Shown here: in pieces, positions 1-9,535 of the stretch
Layout of the letters: each line of letters starts with the position of its first letter
How positions within the stretch are numbered: position 1 is the first letter of the stretch
Assembly: GCA_002007465.1 (NCBI GenBank)
Contig: LNAC01001208.1
Span: 169,111-233,110, forward strand
Origin: Ailurus styani
Taxonomy: Eukaryota; Chordata; Mammalia; Carnivora; Ailuridae
Direction of reading: 5' to 3'
Length of the DNA: 64,000 bases
Made by a program: the position numbers and the translations under genes
The notes under the pieces: generated by a model
Seen by the model: the letters and a program-made list of their open reading frames with translations, nothing else
Database searches by the model: none
What the model was told of the DNA's origin: nothing

Positions 1-630
1 TTTGTGACCAAGAATGTGGTGTATTCTGGAGAATGTTCCATGTGCACTGGAGAAGAATGTGCATTCTGTTGTTTTGGGATGGAATGTTCTGAATATATCT
101 GTGATGTCCAACTGGTCCAGGGTGTCATTTAAAGCCTTTATTTCCTTGTTGATCTTTTGCTTTGATGATCTGTCCATTTCCGTAAGGGGGGTATTAAAGT
201 TCCCTACTATTATTGTATTATTGTCAATCTGATCCTTTGATTTTGTTATTAATTGGTTTATATAATTGGCTGGTCCCATGTTAGGGGCAGAGATATTTAT
301 GATTGTTAGATCTTCTTGTTGGACAGATCCTTTTAGTATGATATTGTGTCCTTCCTCCTCTCTTATGATCTTCTTTGGCTTAAAATCTAATTTATCTGAT
401 GTAAGGATTGCCACTCCAGCTTTCTTTTGCTGTCCATTGGCATGGTAAATTGTTTTCCACCCCCTCACTTTAAATCTGGTGGTGTCTTTGGGTGTAATAT
501 GAGTTTCTTGCAGACACCATAACGATGGGTCTTGTTTTTTTATCCATTCTGATACCCTGTGTCTTTTAGTTGGGTCTTTTAGTACATTTACATTCAGGGT
601 AACTATTGAGAGATATGAATTTAGAGCCAT
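1..630 (-). pseudogene. L1 ORF2 N-terminal endonuclease domain, open frame running off the window edge
   Basis: The start codon lies at 630-628 on the minus strand, and by hand translation the frame stays open for all 210 codons to position 1. ORF2p is the L1 endonuclease/reverse transcriptase that nicks target DNA. The apurinic-endonuclease fold signature is clear: TLNVN near residue 13, LQETH near 42, GVAILTSDK near 80, NFNTPL near 145 and FSRIHHILGHK at the end. By alignment with human L1 endonuclease, the Asn and Glu of the first two motifs are kept. Three active-site positions differ: Tyr to Ser in NISAPN, Asp to Asn in VGNFN (normally GDFN) and Asp to His in SRIHH (normally RIDH). The domain is therefore probably catalytically dead despite the open frame. 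The rest of ORF2 lies to the left of the window. Confidence 0.85.
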
Positions 631-1591
631 TGTATTGCCTGTAAGGTGACTTTTACTGTATATTGTGTCTCTTCCTTTCTGGTCTATGTTTATTTTAGGC
701 TCTCTTTACTTAGAGGACCCCTTTCAACATTTCTTGTAGGGCTGGCTTGGTATTTGCAATTTCCTTTAGTTTTTGTTTTTCCTGAAGTTTTTATTTTATC
801 TCTCCTTCTATTTTCAGTGACAGCCTAGCTGGATATAGTATTCTTGGCTGCATATTTTTCTCATTTATTGCTCTGAATATATCATGCCAGTTCTTTCTGG
901 CCTGCCAGGTCTCTGTGGATAGGTCTGCTGTCAGTCTAATATTTCTACCATTGTATGTTACAGACCTCTTGTCTCGAGCTGCTTTCAGAATTTTCTCTTT
1001 GTCACTAAGACTTGTAAGTTTTACTATTAGATGATGGGGTGTGGACCTATTTTTATTTGTTTTAAGGCGGGTTCTCTATGCCTCCTGAATTTTGATGCTT
1101 TTTCCCTTCGCCAAATTAGGGAAATTCTGTACTATAATTTTCTCCAATATACCTTCTCCCCCCCCCTTTCTTCTTCTTCTGGGATTCCAATTATTCTAAT
1201 ATTGTTTCATCTTATGGTATCACTTATCTCTCGAATTCTCCCCTCATGGTCCAGTACTTGTTTGTGTCTCTTTTCCTCTGCTTCTTTATTCTCTGTCATT
1301 TGGTCTTCTAAATAACTAATTCTGTCTTCTGCCTCATTTATCCTAGCAGTAAGAGCCTCCATATTTTATTGTACCTCATTAATAGCTTTTTTGATTTCAG
1401 CTTGGTTAGATTTTAGTTCTTTTATTTCTCCAGAAAGGGTTTTTATTTCTCTAGAGAGGGACTCTATTATATTGTACGCTTTTTTCTAGCCCAGCCAGCA
1501 CCTTAATAATCGTCATTCTGAACTCTAGTTCTGTCATATTATTAAGGTCTGCATTGATTACATCCCTAGGCATTGTTACTGCCTCTTGTTC

Positions 1592-1623
<32 letters not shown>

Positions 1624-1636
1624 GATTTTTGTCCAC
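631..1636 (-). pseudogene. L1 ORF1 (RNA-binding chaperone protein), broken
   Basis: ORF1p is the trimeric coiled-coil RNA-binding protein of the L1 ribonucleoprotein. The minus-strand start at 1636 gives MDKNQHTHTH..., where a TG microsatellite just after the start encodes a His-Thr run, then an ELEFR-type coiled-coil entry. The frame stops at about 1451 in phase with L1-like sequence, so a frameshift lies near 1480. Further along, translated pieces still match the RNA-recognition and C-terminal domains (KEKILKAAR, WHDIF, QPRILYPARLS between about 1010 and 800), with in-frame stops between them. The frame ends just before the ORF2 start at 630, the usual L1 spacing. It is a decayed, non-functional copy. 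Confidence 0.85.
1594..1621. repeat. (TG)n microsatellite inside L1 ORF1
   Basis: About 14 uninterrupted TG units. On the minus strand they read as CA and encode alternating His-Thr directly after the ORF1 start region. Confidence 0.95.
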
Positions 1637-1832
1637 CTTGTCATTTTATGGAAAGAATAGATGGATGAGAGAACAAAATACTAAAGGGTAGCAATGATCC
1701 CAGAGAATTATACACTAACTTATTCAGAAGTGACCTGGAACTGGGGGGAAAAGAATGAGGGAAAAACCAGAAACCAAAAAAACAGTAACAAACAAACCAA
1801 AAGAAAAATAAAATTAAATAATATAAAACCCT

Positions 1833-1925
1833 ACATCTATATCTATATCTATATTATCTATTTCTGTTTTTATATCTATTTCTGCCTCTGCCTCTATCTC
1901 TCTCTCTATCTCTATCATCTATTAG
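1833..1925. repeat. Degenerate TATC/CTCT pyrimidine-rich low-complexity tract
   Basis: Runs of 'tatatc', 'tctgcc' and 'tctctc' without a strict period. It lies in the L1 5'UTR next to the ORF1 start and probably arose from an A-rich/T-rich segment of that UTR. Confidence 0.75.
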
Positions 1926-2054
1926 AGTGGTGAATAGAATAGACCCTATATGTATACAAAAATAAGCTTAAATACAATGAAGGGATAAAATATGAGTATA
2001 ACAATGAAAATTGAAAAGGATTAAAAAATGTTGATAAGATATAATAGTTAAAAA

Positions 2055-2184
2055 ACGTTAGGGAGGGTTTGTGCTTTGGTGAATGCTGTGAAAGGTGTAA
2101 GCCTGATGATTCACAGACCTGTACCCCTGGGGCAAATATAAATAAAAATAAAATAAAATAAAATAAAATAAAATAAAATAAAAT
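2055..2184 (+). mobile_element. 5'-truncated L1 3' end with (AAAAT)n tail
   Basis: The segment 'gggagggtttgtgctttgg' followed by 'cacagacctgtacccctgg' is the terminal 3'UTR of carnivore L1 in the plus sense. It ends in about eight AAAAT/AAATA units (2140-2184). Only about 80 bases of L1 body remain. It sits in opposite orientation within the 5'UTR of the surrounding minus-strand L1. I could not define a TSD. Confidence 0.8.
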
Positions 2185-2266
2185 TCTGTCCCTGCTTAGT
2201 CACTTCAATACAGCTGCTTTAGAAGGCATCTCCCCTGCTGTCAGTCAAGTTAATAAAGAAAAATAT

Positions 2267-2464
2267 GGGCGCCTGGGTGGCTCAGTGGGTTAAAGCCTCT
2301 GCTTTTGGCTCAGGTCATGATCTCAGGGTCCTGGGATCGAGGCCCGCATCAGGCTCCCTGCTCAGCGGGGAGCCTGCTTCCCCCCCCCCTCTGCCTGCCT
2401 TTCTGCCTCCTTGTGATCTCTCTCCCTCTGTGAAATAAATAAATAAAATCTTTAAAAAAAAAAG
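2267..2464 (+). mobile_element. CAN SINE (mustelid-type), first of a head-to-tail pair
   Basis: A tRNA-Lys-derived head with A and B box regions, then a CT-rich middle and an AAATAAATAAA tail. The 12-bp sequence 'aaagaaaaatat' immediately before it (2255-2266) recurs only after the second SINE (2672-2683), so the pair shares one outer TSD. Confidence 0.95.
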
Positions 2465-2470
2465 ATAAAA

Positions 2471-2671
2471 GGGCGCCTGGGTGGCTCAGTGGGTTAAAGC
2501 CTCTGCTTTCGGCCCAGGTCATGATCTCAGGGTCCTGGGATCGAGGCCCACATCGGGCTCTCTGCTTGGCGGGGAGCCTGCTTCCCCCTCTCTCTCTCTC
2601 TGCCTGCCTCTCTGCCTCCTTGTGATCTCTCTCCCGCTGTGAAATAAATAAATAAAAAAAAAAAAAAGAAA
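2471..2671 (+). mobile_element. CAN SINE (mustelid-type), second of a head-to-tail pair
   Basis: Nearly the same sequence as the preceding SINE, joined through its A-rich tail ('aaagataaaa'). The right TSD copy 'aaagaaaaatat' follows at 2672-2683. The simplest reading is that one SINE inserted into the A-tail of the other. Confidence 0.95.
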
Positions 2672-3861
2672 AAAGAAAAATATTTTTTCCTCCAAAAAAA
2701 AACCCTAAAAAACAAACAAAACAAAAAAATGTTGAAATAGGAAAGAGGAAAACTTTTAAAGAAAAGCGTTAGCAAAAAAATAAAATTCACATAATTTAAG
2801 TTTGAACAACTAAATGATCATAGGGAAAAAGCCATGAATCCTCTGTGTTGCTTTCCCCTAGCTCTGGAGTTCCACAATTCTCAGTGATCTGTGAACTTTG
2901 CCTTGGCTGGATGTTCTTGCTGATCTTCTGGGAAAGTGGCCTATTGCTGTGATTCTCAAGTGTCTTTGCCCTAGGTGGAATTTCACCGCCCTAGCTAGGG
3001 GCCAGGCTAAGTAATTAGCTCAGGTTCACTCTCGGGTACTTTTGGTCCCTGAACACTTTTCGTACATCTTTGGAGGATGGGAATGAAAATGGCGGCCTCC
3101 CAGTCTTCGACCCAAAGGAGCTGAGAGCTCAGGGTCTCACTCCTCAGTGCATTCTCAGAGAAAAGCTGTCAGTCCCTCCCATCTCCCTGGTCTCCGGCTG
3201 CACTCTGAGCTCACCCAGCCTGTGACTGAGCATTTCTATCTCTGGCGTGCAGCCCTGTTTAGAATCTCCAAGCTCAGCAGATTCCTGCAGCCACTCCCAT
3301 GCCACTCCTTCTGGAGGAGGAAGGAGGGGGTCTCTCCGGATCTGCCACCCGTGGGGTCCCCGCTCAAGGAACAGTGGCACGACTGTGCTTTGGGTCACGT
3401 CCCAAGGTAACACCAAGCTGAGAGACACCTTCTCAGCTGGGCTCCGTCTCTCCTGTTGGCTTCTCTCTGATACCTGGGAGCTCTGTTGTGCTCAGACACC
3501 CCGGGTCTTTTTGTGTCCCTGTGGATTCTGAGTCCGCACTGTCCCTGTGAGGGCTTCACCCCCCGCTTAGCCTCTTGGGCAACATCCCTCAGTGGAGCAG
3601 ATTTCTAAATGTTCTGATTTTGTGCTCCACTGCTCTCTCACTTGCTGGGAGCTGGCCCCTCCCCCTGGGGTCTATCTTCCCGTTGCTTCAGATTCACTTC
3701 TCTGCACACCCTACCTTCTGGAAAGTGGTTGATATTCTGTTCCTAGAATTACTGCTCTTCTTCTCTTTGATCTCCTGTAGAATTTAAAGGTGTTCAGAAT
3801 GGTTTGATAACTATCTGGGTGAATTTCTGGAACCTGATGATAATCAGTCTCCTACTCCTCT

Positions 3862-3870
3862 GCCATCTTG
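3862..3870 (-). promoter_or_regulatory. YY1-like motif at the L1 5' end
   Basis: On the minus strand this reads caagatggc, a match to the YY1 core AAGATGGC. It is about 10 bases from the L1 5' end, where human L1 uses YY1 to set transcription initiation. Activity in this decayed copy is not implied. Confidence 0.5.
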
Positions 3871-4017
3871 CTTTTCCACACCTGCAAACTTTTAATTCCA
3901 TTAAGGGCTTTGCCCCATTAGCCAGCAGCATTCCCCCACATGGAAATCTGCATGACAAGTAGAGAGGACCAAGCTTAACAGTGAAGGTAGTATGTATTAC
4001 TCCAAACATGGAACAAG

Positions 4018-4190
4018 AGGTTTTTAGGTGCATCATTTCATCTATGCCCTGAATAACTTTCATTTTACATGTGGACAAATTGGGTACAGGAAACGTAAGA
4101 AAGTTGCTGAGGATCATAAAGCTAGTAAATGGTGAGATCAGGTGAGATCAGGGTTTAAATCTCAACCTGTATCTCTGAAGTTTGTTTATT
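4018..4190 (-). mobile_element. MIR SINE fragment
   Basis: Reads as the reverse complement of MIR ('ttttacatgtggacaaattgg', then 'cataaagctagtaaatgg'). It holds a small tandem duplication of gtgagatcag at 4134-4153. Confidence 0.65.
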
Positions 4191-4214
4191 GAACCACAAT
4201 GTTGTACTTTCCCT

Positions 4215-4330
4215 AATAGATGGGGACCAACATTCTTATTTTACACATGTGAGAAAACTGTGGCTTAGTAAATTTGGGGGATTTAGCCAAGAGGCTAGGA
4301 ACCCAGCTAAAATCTCATATTTTCTTGGTT
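4215..4330 (-). mobile_element. MIR SINE fragment
   Basis: A second MIR-like core in the same orientation ('ttttacacatgtgagaaaac'), adjacent to the first. It may be an independent copy. Confidence 0.55.
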
Positions 4331-4720
4331 ACCTCATCTTTTTGTCAAATTCAAAGCTTTCCTAGGCAGAATCCATGCTCTATTTCTCTCTGTAGTATGA
4401 GTTCCCATATAAACTAGGTGCTCATCTAATGTCAAATCAGTGGGCAGTATCAGATGTAGTTCAGTTGTTAGCTAAATCTGGTACTGAGTTTGAATTTAAC
4501 ATGGTCTTTAGTGGCTAGAACTCTATTTTACTAGGTGCTTGAAGGAGGAATCTCCTAGCAAGGGAGAGGAGCTTGGTTCCCCAGAGTTGTGGCAACCTTC
4601 TGTAGATGTTATCATTACCCAAACCATTTTGTCTTTTGACTCACCTCACCATTCCTCCTATAAGCCACCCAGTCTCATTCCTCCATCTTAATTACTTGTG
4701 GCTTCAGTTACTATGCGGCA
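4331..4720. other. Unassigned unique-looking DNA
   Basis: No repeat family or credible open frame recognised. Confidence 0.5.
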
Positions 4721-4724
4721 GTGT

Positions 4725-4920
4725 CCAATAGAACTTTTTGTGATGATATAAGTGTCCTATATCCATACTGCTCAACATGGAAGCCAGTAGCCACATGTAG
4801 CTATTGAGCCCTGGAAATGTAGCTAATGCAACTAGGAAACTGAATTTTGAATTTTATTATATTTTAATTAATTTAAGTAGTTACATGTGGCTAGTGATTA
4901 CTATATTGTAAAAGGCAGAT
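4725..4920. mobile_element. hAT-Charlie-type MITE (short DNA transposon), subfamily not assigned
   Basis: Opens with 'agtgtccaatagaacttt' and contains the mirrored 'ccacatgtagctattgagc' and 'ttacatgtggctagtg' arms around an AT-rich centre, giving the imperfect inverted-repeat shape of a non-autonomous DNA transposon. Relatives occur at 45485 and 46735. Confidence 0.65.
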
Positions 4921-4924
4921 CTAG

Positions 4925-5282
4925 ATTTAATCCCCACATTGCTTCCACCAACCCCAGGCTCTACCTTGAGCCTCCAAATTAATTTTCATCTGACTATTGA
5001 ATATTGCCTGACCTCAATGACCAGATAAGTTCCATCTAGATTGCCTTATTAGCCCCATCCCAAGTCTGAATTTTGCTTGGGTTCTTGACCCCACACCGCT
5101 GATCAGCTACTACCTTGTTGCTTAGCTGGAAGTCACCTTGGTGTTTCTTCATGCTCTTTCTTCTATACGTGAAGACTCTCCTTCCTGTTACCCTTCCTCT
5201 TGCCACTGGCTCTGTTCTGATGTTAATCACTTCTTGCCTGGACCTTTGCAATGATCTTCCCATTGAGTCTCTTTTCTTTATG
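4925..5282 (+). mobile_element. L2 LINE 3' region, left part (split by an LTR)
   Basis: Divergent L2 signature such as 'cttcttgcctggacctttgc', followed by 'aatgatcttccc'. The L2 continues after the LTR at 5723, so the LTR inserted into it. Confidence 0.6.
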
Positions 5283-5722
5283 GGTTCTGGTTGATTGCAT
5301 CAATGGTCCCAATTCTTCACTTCTCTGTAATAGAATCATCCACCCATCCATTTGTCATGGCTTTGTGGTGGATGGACTTTGGGGTAAGGCTTAGTCATGT
5401 GACTTGCTTTGACCACTGGGATGTTCACAAGGGTGATTTGAGCAGAGGCTTTGAATATGCTTGTGCATTTGGGCTTGCCATTTGTGCACTTCTGCTAGGA
5501 CTCTGAGAAGAAAATGCTCTGGGTAGCTTCTGGTCCAAGGAGGATGAGAGATACATGAAGTAGACCTGGACCCCACTTACAGTCTGGAGTTAAGCCTAGC
5601 CAATCCCAGCTAAGGTCACATATACTAAGCTAAGGTGCAAGAGTGAGAAATAAATGTTTATTGCTGTATGTCACTATGATTTTAGAGTGTTTGTTACTCA
5701 GCAAAATCTTACTAATACACAG
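5283..5722 (+). mobile_element. ERVL-MaLR solo LTR (MLT1-type)
   Basis: Carries the MLT1 hallmarks 'catgtgacttgctttgacca', 'tgagcagaggctttgaatat', 'gagaaataaatgtttattg' (polyadenylation region) and the terminal 'actaatacac'. No internal retroviral sequence is present, so it is a solo LTR. It separates two halves of one L2. Confidence 0.85.
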
Positions 5723-6275
5723 TTTTCATCTCTTCTCCCTACTGTCAAGTCTCCATTGTGAAACATAGATCTAACTTGTTATTGGTATACAGCGTCTGAT
5801 TTTTCCTACAGGATGAAATTCCAAATGTTTATCCTGGCATGGAAGCCCTACCTTCCCCAATCTCAGCTTCTTATTTCCATCTCACTCTACCATGATGCTG
5901 ACTCATTTACCATCCAGAATACCTGAAGGTTTGAAGCATTGTTTGGTCTTTGTCTCCTTCATACATTTGTTTTGCTTTTCCTTCACTTGGACTTTTATGC
6001 TATACCTGCTTTGTCAATTACTACTTATTCTTCAAAGCCAGCTAAATACCACCACTTAGAATTGTCCCATTTATGACTCCATGGTACTTCATGGTATTAC
6101 TCTTGAAAACTAATTTCATGGCATTGTAGCAGATTGCATCTGTGACCTGACCTATGCTGGTAGCTTAAGGGAAGTAACTTTATTTTATTCATGCTTGTGT
6201 CCTTTATATCTAAGCCTAACTCATTTATTGGCATAAATTAGATGTTCAAAACAGGTGTAATGAGTAAATTTGAAG
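5723..6275 (+). mobile_element. L2 LINE 3' region, right part
   Basis: Continues the L2 order: 'gatgaaattccaaatg', 'ctggcatggaagccctacc', 'cttcaaagccagctaaatac', a serially decayed 'gtcccat' block and the terminal 'gcataaattagatgttcaa'. It is old and diverged. Confidence 0.65.
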
Positions 6276-6770
6276 GGATGTCATTTGGCAGTCTGCCCTT
6301 CTAGGCAGTGTGATGAGCTTGTGGAGAGCAGATTAATTCAGAGGTCTCATGCAAACAGCATTCCTGTGGTTCTCAGAGTAATTCTGCCAAGAAAGGAGTT
6401 ATGCTTGGCAGAATCTGTTAGAGATTCTTCCTGTTCTGTTCCAGAATAGATGCAGAGGCAGCATAGCGCCATATCTGGATTACAGGACAAGAGAGCCAGT
6501 TTGTCACCCTGGCTCTGTCAGAAACTTCTCCTTCAGGTTCAGGCTCTTTGTACAATGAGGCTCTTGGATTTGAGAGTCTCTTCAGGCACTCCTGGCTCTG
6601 ATGTACAGCTGGAGTCCCTACAGAATTCCTCAAGTCCCCAGGAGATATGAAGAGCCATGAAGGATGGGGCAGCTGTATTAGGGGAACCAGCCCCTCACTA
6701 TGGTCAGGGAACTTGATTCTCACCAGCTCTCTCTGTGCATATACTCCTATTATCCAAATACTGGGTAAAA
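6276..6770. other. Unassigned DNA; possible very degraded MIR near 6440-6560
   Basis: The stretch 'gcagcatagcgccatatctg' followed by 'ccctggctctgtcag' resembles a plus-strand MIR, too weakly to call. The 120-codon minus-strand frame here has no recognisable domain. Confidence 0.35.
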
Positions 6771-7290
6771 CTGACACCAAAACACAGTAGCTTAAAACAA
6801 TAATTTATTATTTCTCATGCTTTTGTGGGTTGGCTAGGTTTATCTGGGCAGATATTTGCTTGGGATCTCCTCTGTAGTTGCAGTCAGATGATGGGTGGGG
6901 ATGGAGTTATCTAGGGGCTTAACTGGGCTGGACATCCAAGATGCCTCATCCACATGGTTAGCAGTTGATGCCAGCTGTCAGCTGGGGCTGTCACTGGAGC
7001 ATCATGTGGCCTGTCCATGTGGTGTGGACTTCTCACAGTATGGTGGCTGACTTCTAAGTAGAAGCATCCCAAGAGTGAGAGTTCTTAGTGCCTCAGGCAG
7101 AAGCTGCAAGACTTCTTATGACCAAAGCTCAGAATTCTCAGAACATCATTTTTGCCACATTCTTTTGGATAGGCAAATCACTAAGGTCAGCCCATATTTA
7201 AGGAGTGAGATACAGACCCAACCTCTCCATGGGTGGAATGTTGAGGAATGTGCAGCCCTCTTCAATTCATCTCAGCTTGGGAATGTGCTG
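6771..7290 (-). mobile_element. ERVL-MaLR LTR (MLT1-type), reversed
   Basis: Begins with the reversed LTR 3' end 'acagtagcttaaaacaata', then the characteristic reversed 'catggtggctgacttctaag'-type block, 'tttggataggcaaatcacta' and 'ggtcagcccatatttaagga'. Solo LTR, old. Confidence 0.7.
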
Positions 7291-7486
7291 AGATAAAGGA
7301 TCTTGGAACTGAAAAATCTTTTAAGACTGGAAAACCCAAGTGAATATATCTAAATATTTTGGGGTGTCTTAGGGGCTATCCTCAAGGTTGAGAAGGAGAA
7401 AGTCTAGATTTCATTCTATTTTTGATCAAAGCATCTCTCTGAGATTCAGGTTCAGCTGTTCTTTTTTTAAAGAAGTCCATGACTTT

Positions 7487-7682
7487 TTTTTTAAAGATTT
7501 TATTTATTTATTTGACAGAGAGAGAGAGATCACAAGTAGGCAGAGAGGCAGGCAGAGAGAGGAGGAAGCAGGCTCCCCGCCGAGCAGGGAGGCTGATGCG
7601 GGCCTTGATCCCAGGACCCTGAGATCATGACCTGAGCCGAAGGCAGAGGCTTTTACCCACTGAGCCACCCAGGTGCCCGAGT
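7487..7682 (-). mobile_element. CAN SINE (mustelid-type) with TSD
   Basis: Reverse orientation: T-rich tail, GA run, tRNA-like head ending 'cacccaggtgccc'. The TSD tccatgacttt flanks it at 7476-7486 and 7683-7693. Confidence 0.95.
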
Positions 7683-7689
7683 TCCATGA

Positions 7690-8108
7690 CTTTTAAAGGT
7701 AATGTCATGATTAGGGTTTGGTATGGGTCCCACAGCATTAGCAAACAAATGTTTGTTGAGTAAGTTGTCCCCTAGGCATTTAAAGGCCATTCTGTGTACT
7801 TACAGCAGAAGGCAGAAGACAACTTGGCCTGACCTTACAGACAGAAATGCTTTCTTAGTTTGGGGCTTCTCAGGATCCACGGCAGAACTTGAGGAGACTC
7901 TCTTCTCATGGAAAAACACACTTTGGATCTTTGTTAAATTTCTCAGTGGTATAGATTTCTCCTAGTATTTTGTTAAAATTAAGTATGAAATAAAGACCAG
8001 GTATGAGAATTCCTTGAGCAGACAAAACCATTTCACCCATATAAGCAAAAAATAAATCTAGCTTATTTTATTAACATAAGCAAAACTTGTGTTATCTTTT
8101 ATCAGTAA
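7690..8108. other. Unassigned DNA
   Basis: AT-rich towards its right end; no repeat family or gene recognised. Confidence 0.45.
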
Positions 8109-8271
8109 TCTCTGATAATCATAAAATAAATTTTATTTATTCATCTGATCAGATGACAGATCATTCATCTGTCAAAGGAAAACTGGGCTTTTTCCATAGT
8201 TTGGCTATTGTGGACAATGCTGTTATAAACATTGGGGTACAGGTGCCATTCTCTGGTAATCATAAAATAAA
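8109..8271 (-). mobile_element. Short L1-derived insertion flanked by 22-bp direct repeats
   Basis: The 22-bp flanks 8109-8130 and 8250-8271 differ at one base. Between them is a 31-base T/A-rich leader (8131-8161) and then an 86-base L1 segment (8162-8247). That segment matches the neighbouring L1 at 8807-8892 in 84 of 86 positions, including variants ('caaaggaaaactggg') that the same L1 region at 13863 lacks. It looks like a small retrocopied or templated patch taken from the local L1. Confidence 0.75.
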
Positions 8272-8307
8272 CTTAAGTCATCTTCCTAAAACTGATATAA
8301 CTTTTAA

Positions 8308-8749
8308 GTTAAATTTTTATTTTTAAAAATTTTATCTGAATTCAATTAATTAACATATAGTGTATTATTAGTTATAGAGGAAGAGTTCAGTGATTCATTA
8401 GTTACATATAACACCCAGTACTCATTATATCACATGCCATCCCTAATGCCTATCACTCAGTTACCCCATCCCCTCACCCACCTCCCCTTCAACAACCCTC
8501 AGTTTGTTTCCTATAGTTGAGTCTCTTATGGTTTGTCTCCCTCTCTGATTTCATCTTATTTTATTTTTCCCTCCCTTCCCCTATGATCCTCTGTTTTGTT
8601 TCTTAAGTTCCATATATGAGTGAAATCATATAATTGTCTTTCTCTGATTGACTTACTTCACTTAGCATTATACCCTCTAGTCCCATCTATGTTGTTGCAA
8701 ATGGTAAGATTTCATTATTTCATTCTTTTTGATGGGTGATTAATATTCC

Positions 8750-8794
<45 letters not shown>

Positions 8795-9008
8795 CACATC
8801 TTTAGCCATTCATCTGTCAAAGGAAAACTGGGCTCTTTCCATAGTTTGGCTATTGTGGACAATGCTATTATAAACATTGGGGTACAGGTGCCCCTCTGGA
8901 TCAGTACTTTTTTATCTTTGGGGTAAATCCCTAGTAGTGCAATTTCTGGGTCATAGGGTAGCTCCAATTTTTAACTTATTGAGGAGCCTCCATACTGTTT
9001 TCCAGGTA
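8308..9008 (-). mobile_element. 5'-truncated carnivore L1, 3' end
   Basis: Minus-strand L1 3'UTR and end of ORF2: 'attaacatatagtgtattat' at the tail end, 'ccctcagtttgtttcctata', 'tttggctattgtggacaatg' and 'tttggggtaaatccctagta' at the truncated end. A near-perfect TSD (ataacttttaa at 8297-8307, attacttttaa at 9009-9019) brackets it. A TG microsatellite grew inside it. Confidence 0.9.
8752..8793. repeat. (TG)21 microsatellite inside the L1
   Basis: Uninterrupted run of about 42 bases, expanded from a short TG/TA stretch of the L1. Confidence 0.97.
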
Positions 9009-9019
9009 ATTACTTTTAA

Positions 9020-9415
9020 CCAATTCTCTGCTATCTGGAAACCACATTATAATAGCCAATCACTGTAAGGATAAACAACTTCCTCATTTTCATTTTATAA
9101 ACCATCCTGTAATGCCATGCCCCTGATTGTCATACTGTTTTAAATTTGAAAGCTCCAGTTCACAAACTGTTCTTATATGCCCAATTAACTCTTACTAAAT
9201 ACTATTTATTGATCTAGTGGTTTTAATTGTTCTATTTCTGGATTTTTGACATTGTTAACTCTGTTTTCCACTTGAAGTCTGGGTCCACAGCTACAACCTG
9301 TAGCACTTGTCACACTTCTATCATCTGGTGTATCATGAACTTTAAAAGTAGATACTAACTGAAGCCCTTTTTGAAAAAGCCTAAGAGCATCAACTCCTGT
9401 GCTGATAGTTGTCAT
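9020..9415. other. Unassigned DNA
   Basis: Nothing recognised on either strand. Confidence 0.4.
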
Positions 9416-9535
9416 TTGCTCTATTAGACTGAAATCTTTTTGAGAGTAGGACGTGAGTTTTCCCCATCTCTGTGTCCCCCTGGTATCCTGTTTGCATACA
9501 GGAGGTTCTCAATGATGTTTTTACCTAGACTGGAT
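9416..9535 (+). mobile_element. L2 3' end fragment (tentative)
   Basis: 'tattagactgaaatcttttt', then 'ctctgtgtccccctgg' and 'gaggttctcaatgatg' follow the order of the L2 terminal region. Confidence 0.4.

Larger units (their letters stand above)
1..3876 (-). mobile_element. Carnivore LINE-1, 5' portion (5'UTR, ORF1, start of ORF2), interrupted by later insertions
   Basis: Read on the minus strand, this is the 5' end of an L1. The element starts near 3876 with the usual 'caagatggc' head, runs through a GC-richer 5'UTR (about 3876-2684, then 2250-1640), ORF1 (1636 to about 650) and the endonuclease start of ORF2 (630 to 1), and continues off the left edge. A plus-strand L1 3' end (about 2055-2184) and two SINEs (2267-2671) lie inside the 5'UTR; the 12-bp TSD of the SINE insertion shows they came later. 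The copy is 5' complete but decayed: ORF1 carries stops and a frameshift. The 3' half is outside the window, so its length and TSD cannot be judged. Confidence 0.93.

Noticed and set aside
1031..1315. Hydrophobic plus-strand frames in the first 1.3 kb that look like small membrane proteins
   Set aside because: They are antisense readings of L1 ORF1 and ORF2.
2267..2340. tRNA-like box A/B sequence
   Set aside because: It is the tRNA-Lys-derived head of a SINE; no acceptor-stem pairing or mature tRNA end.
5283..5722. Possible endogenous retrovirus
   Set aside because: Only solo MaLR LTR sequence is seen here and at the other LTR sites; no gag, pol or env remnants and no paired LTR.
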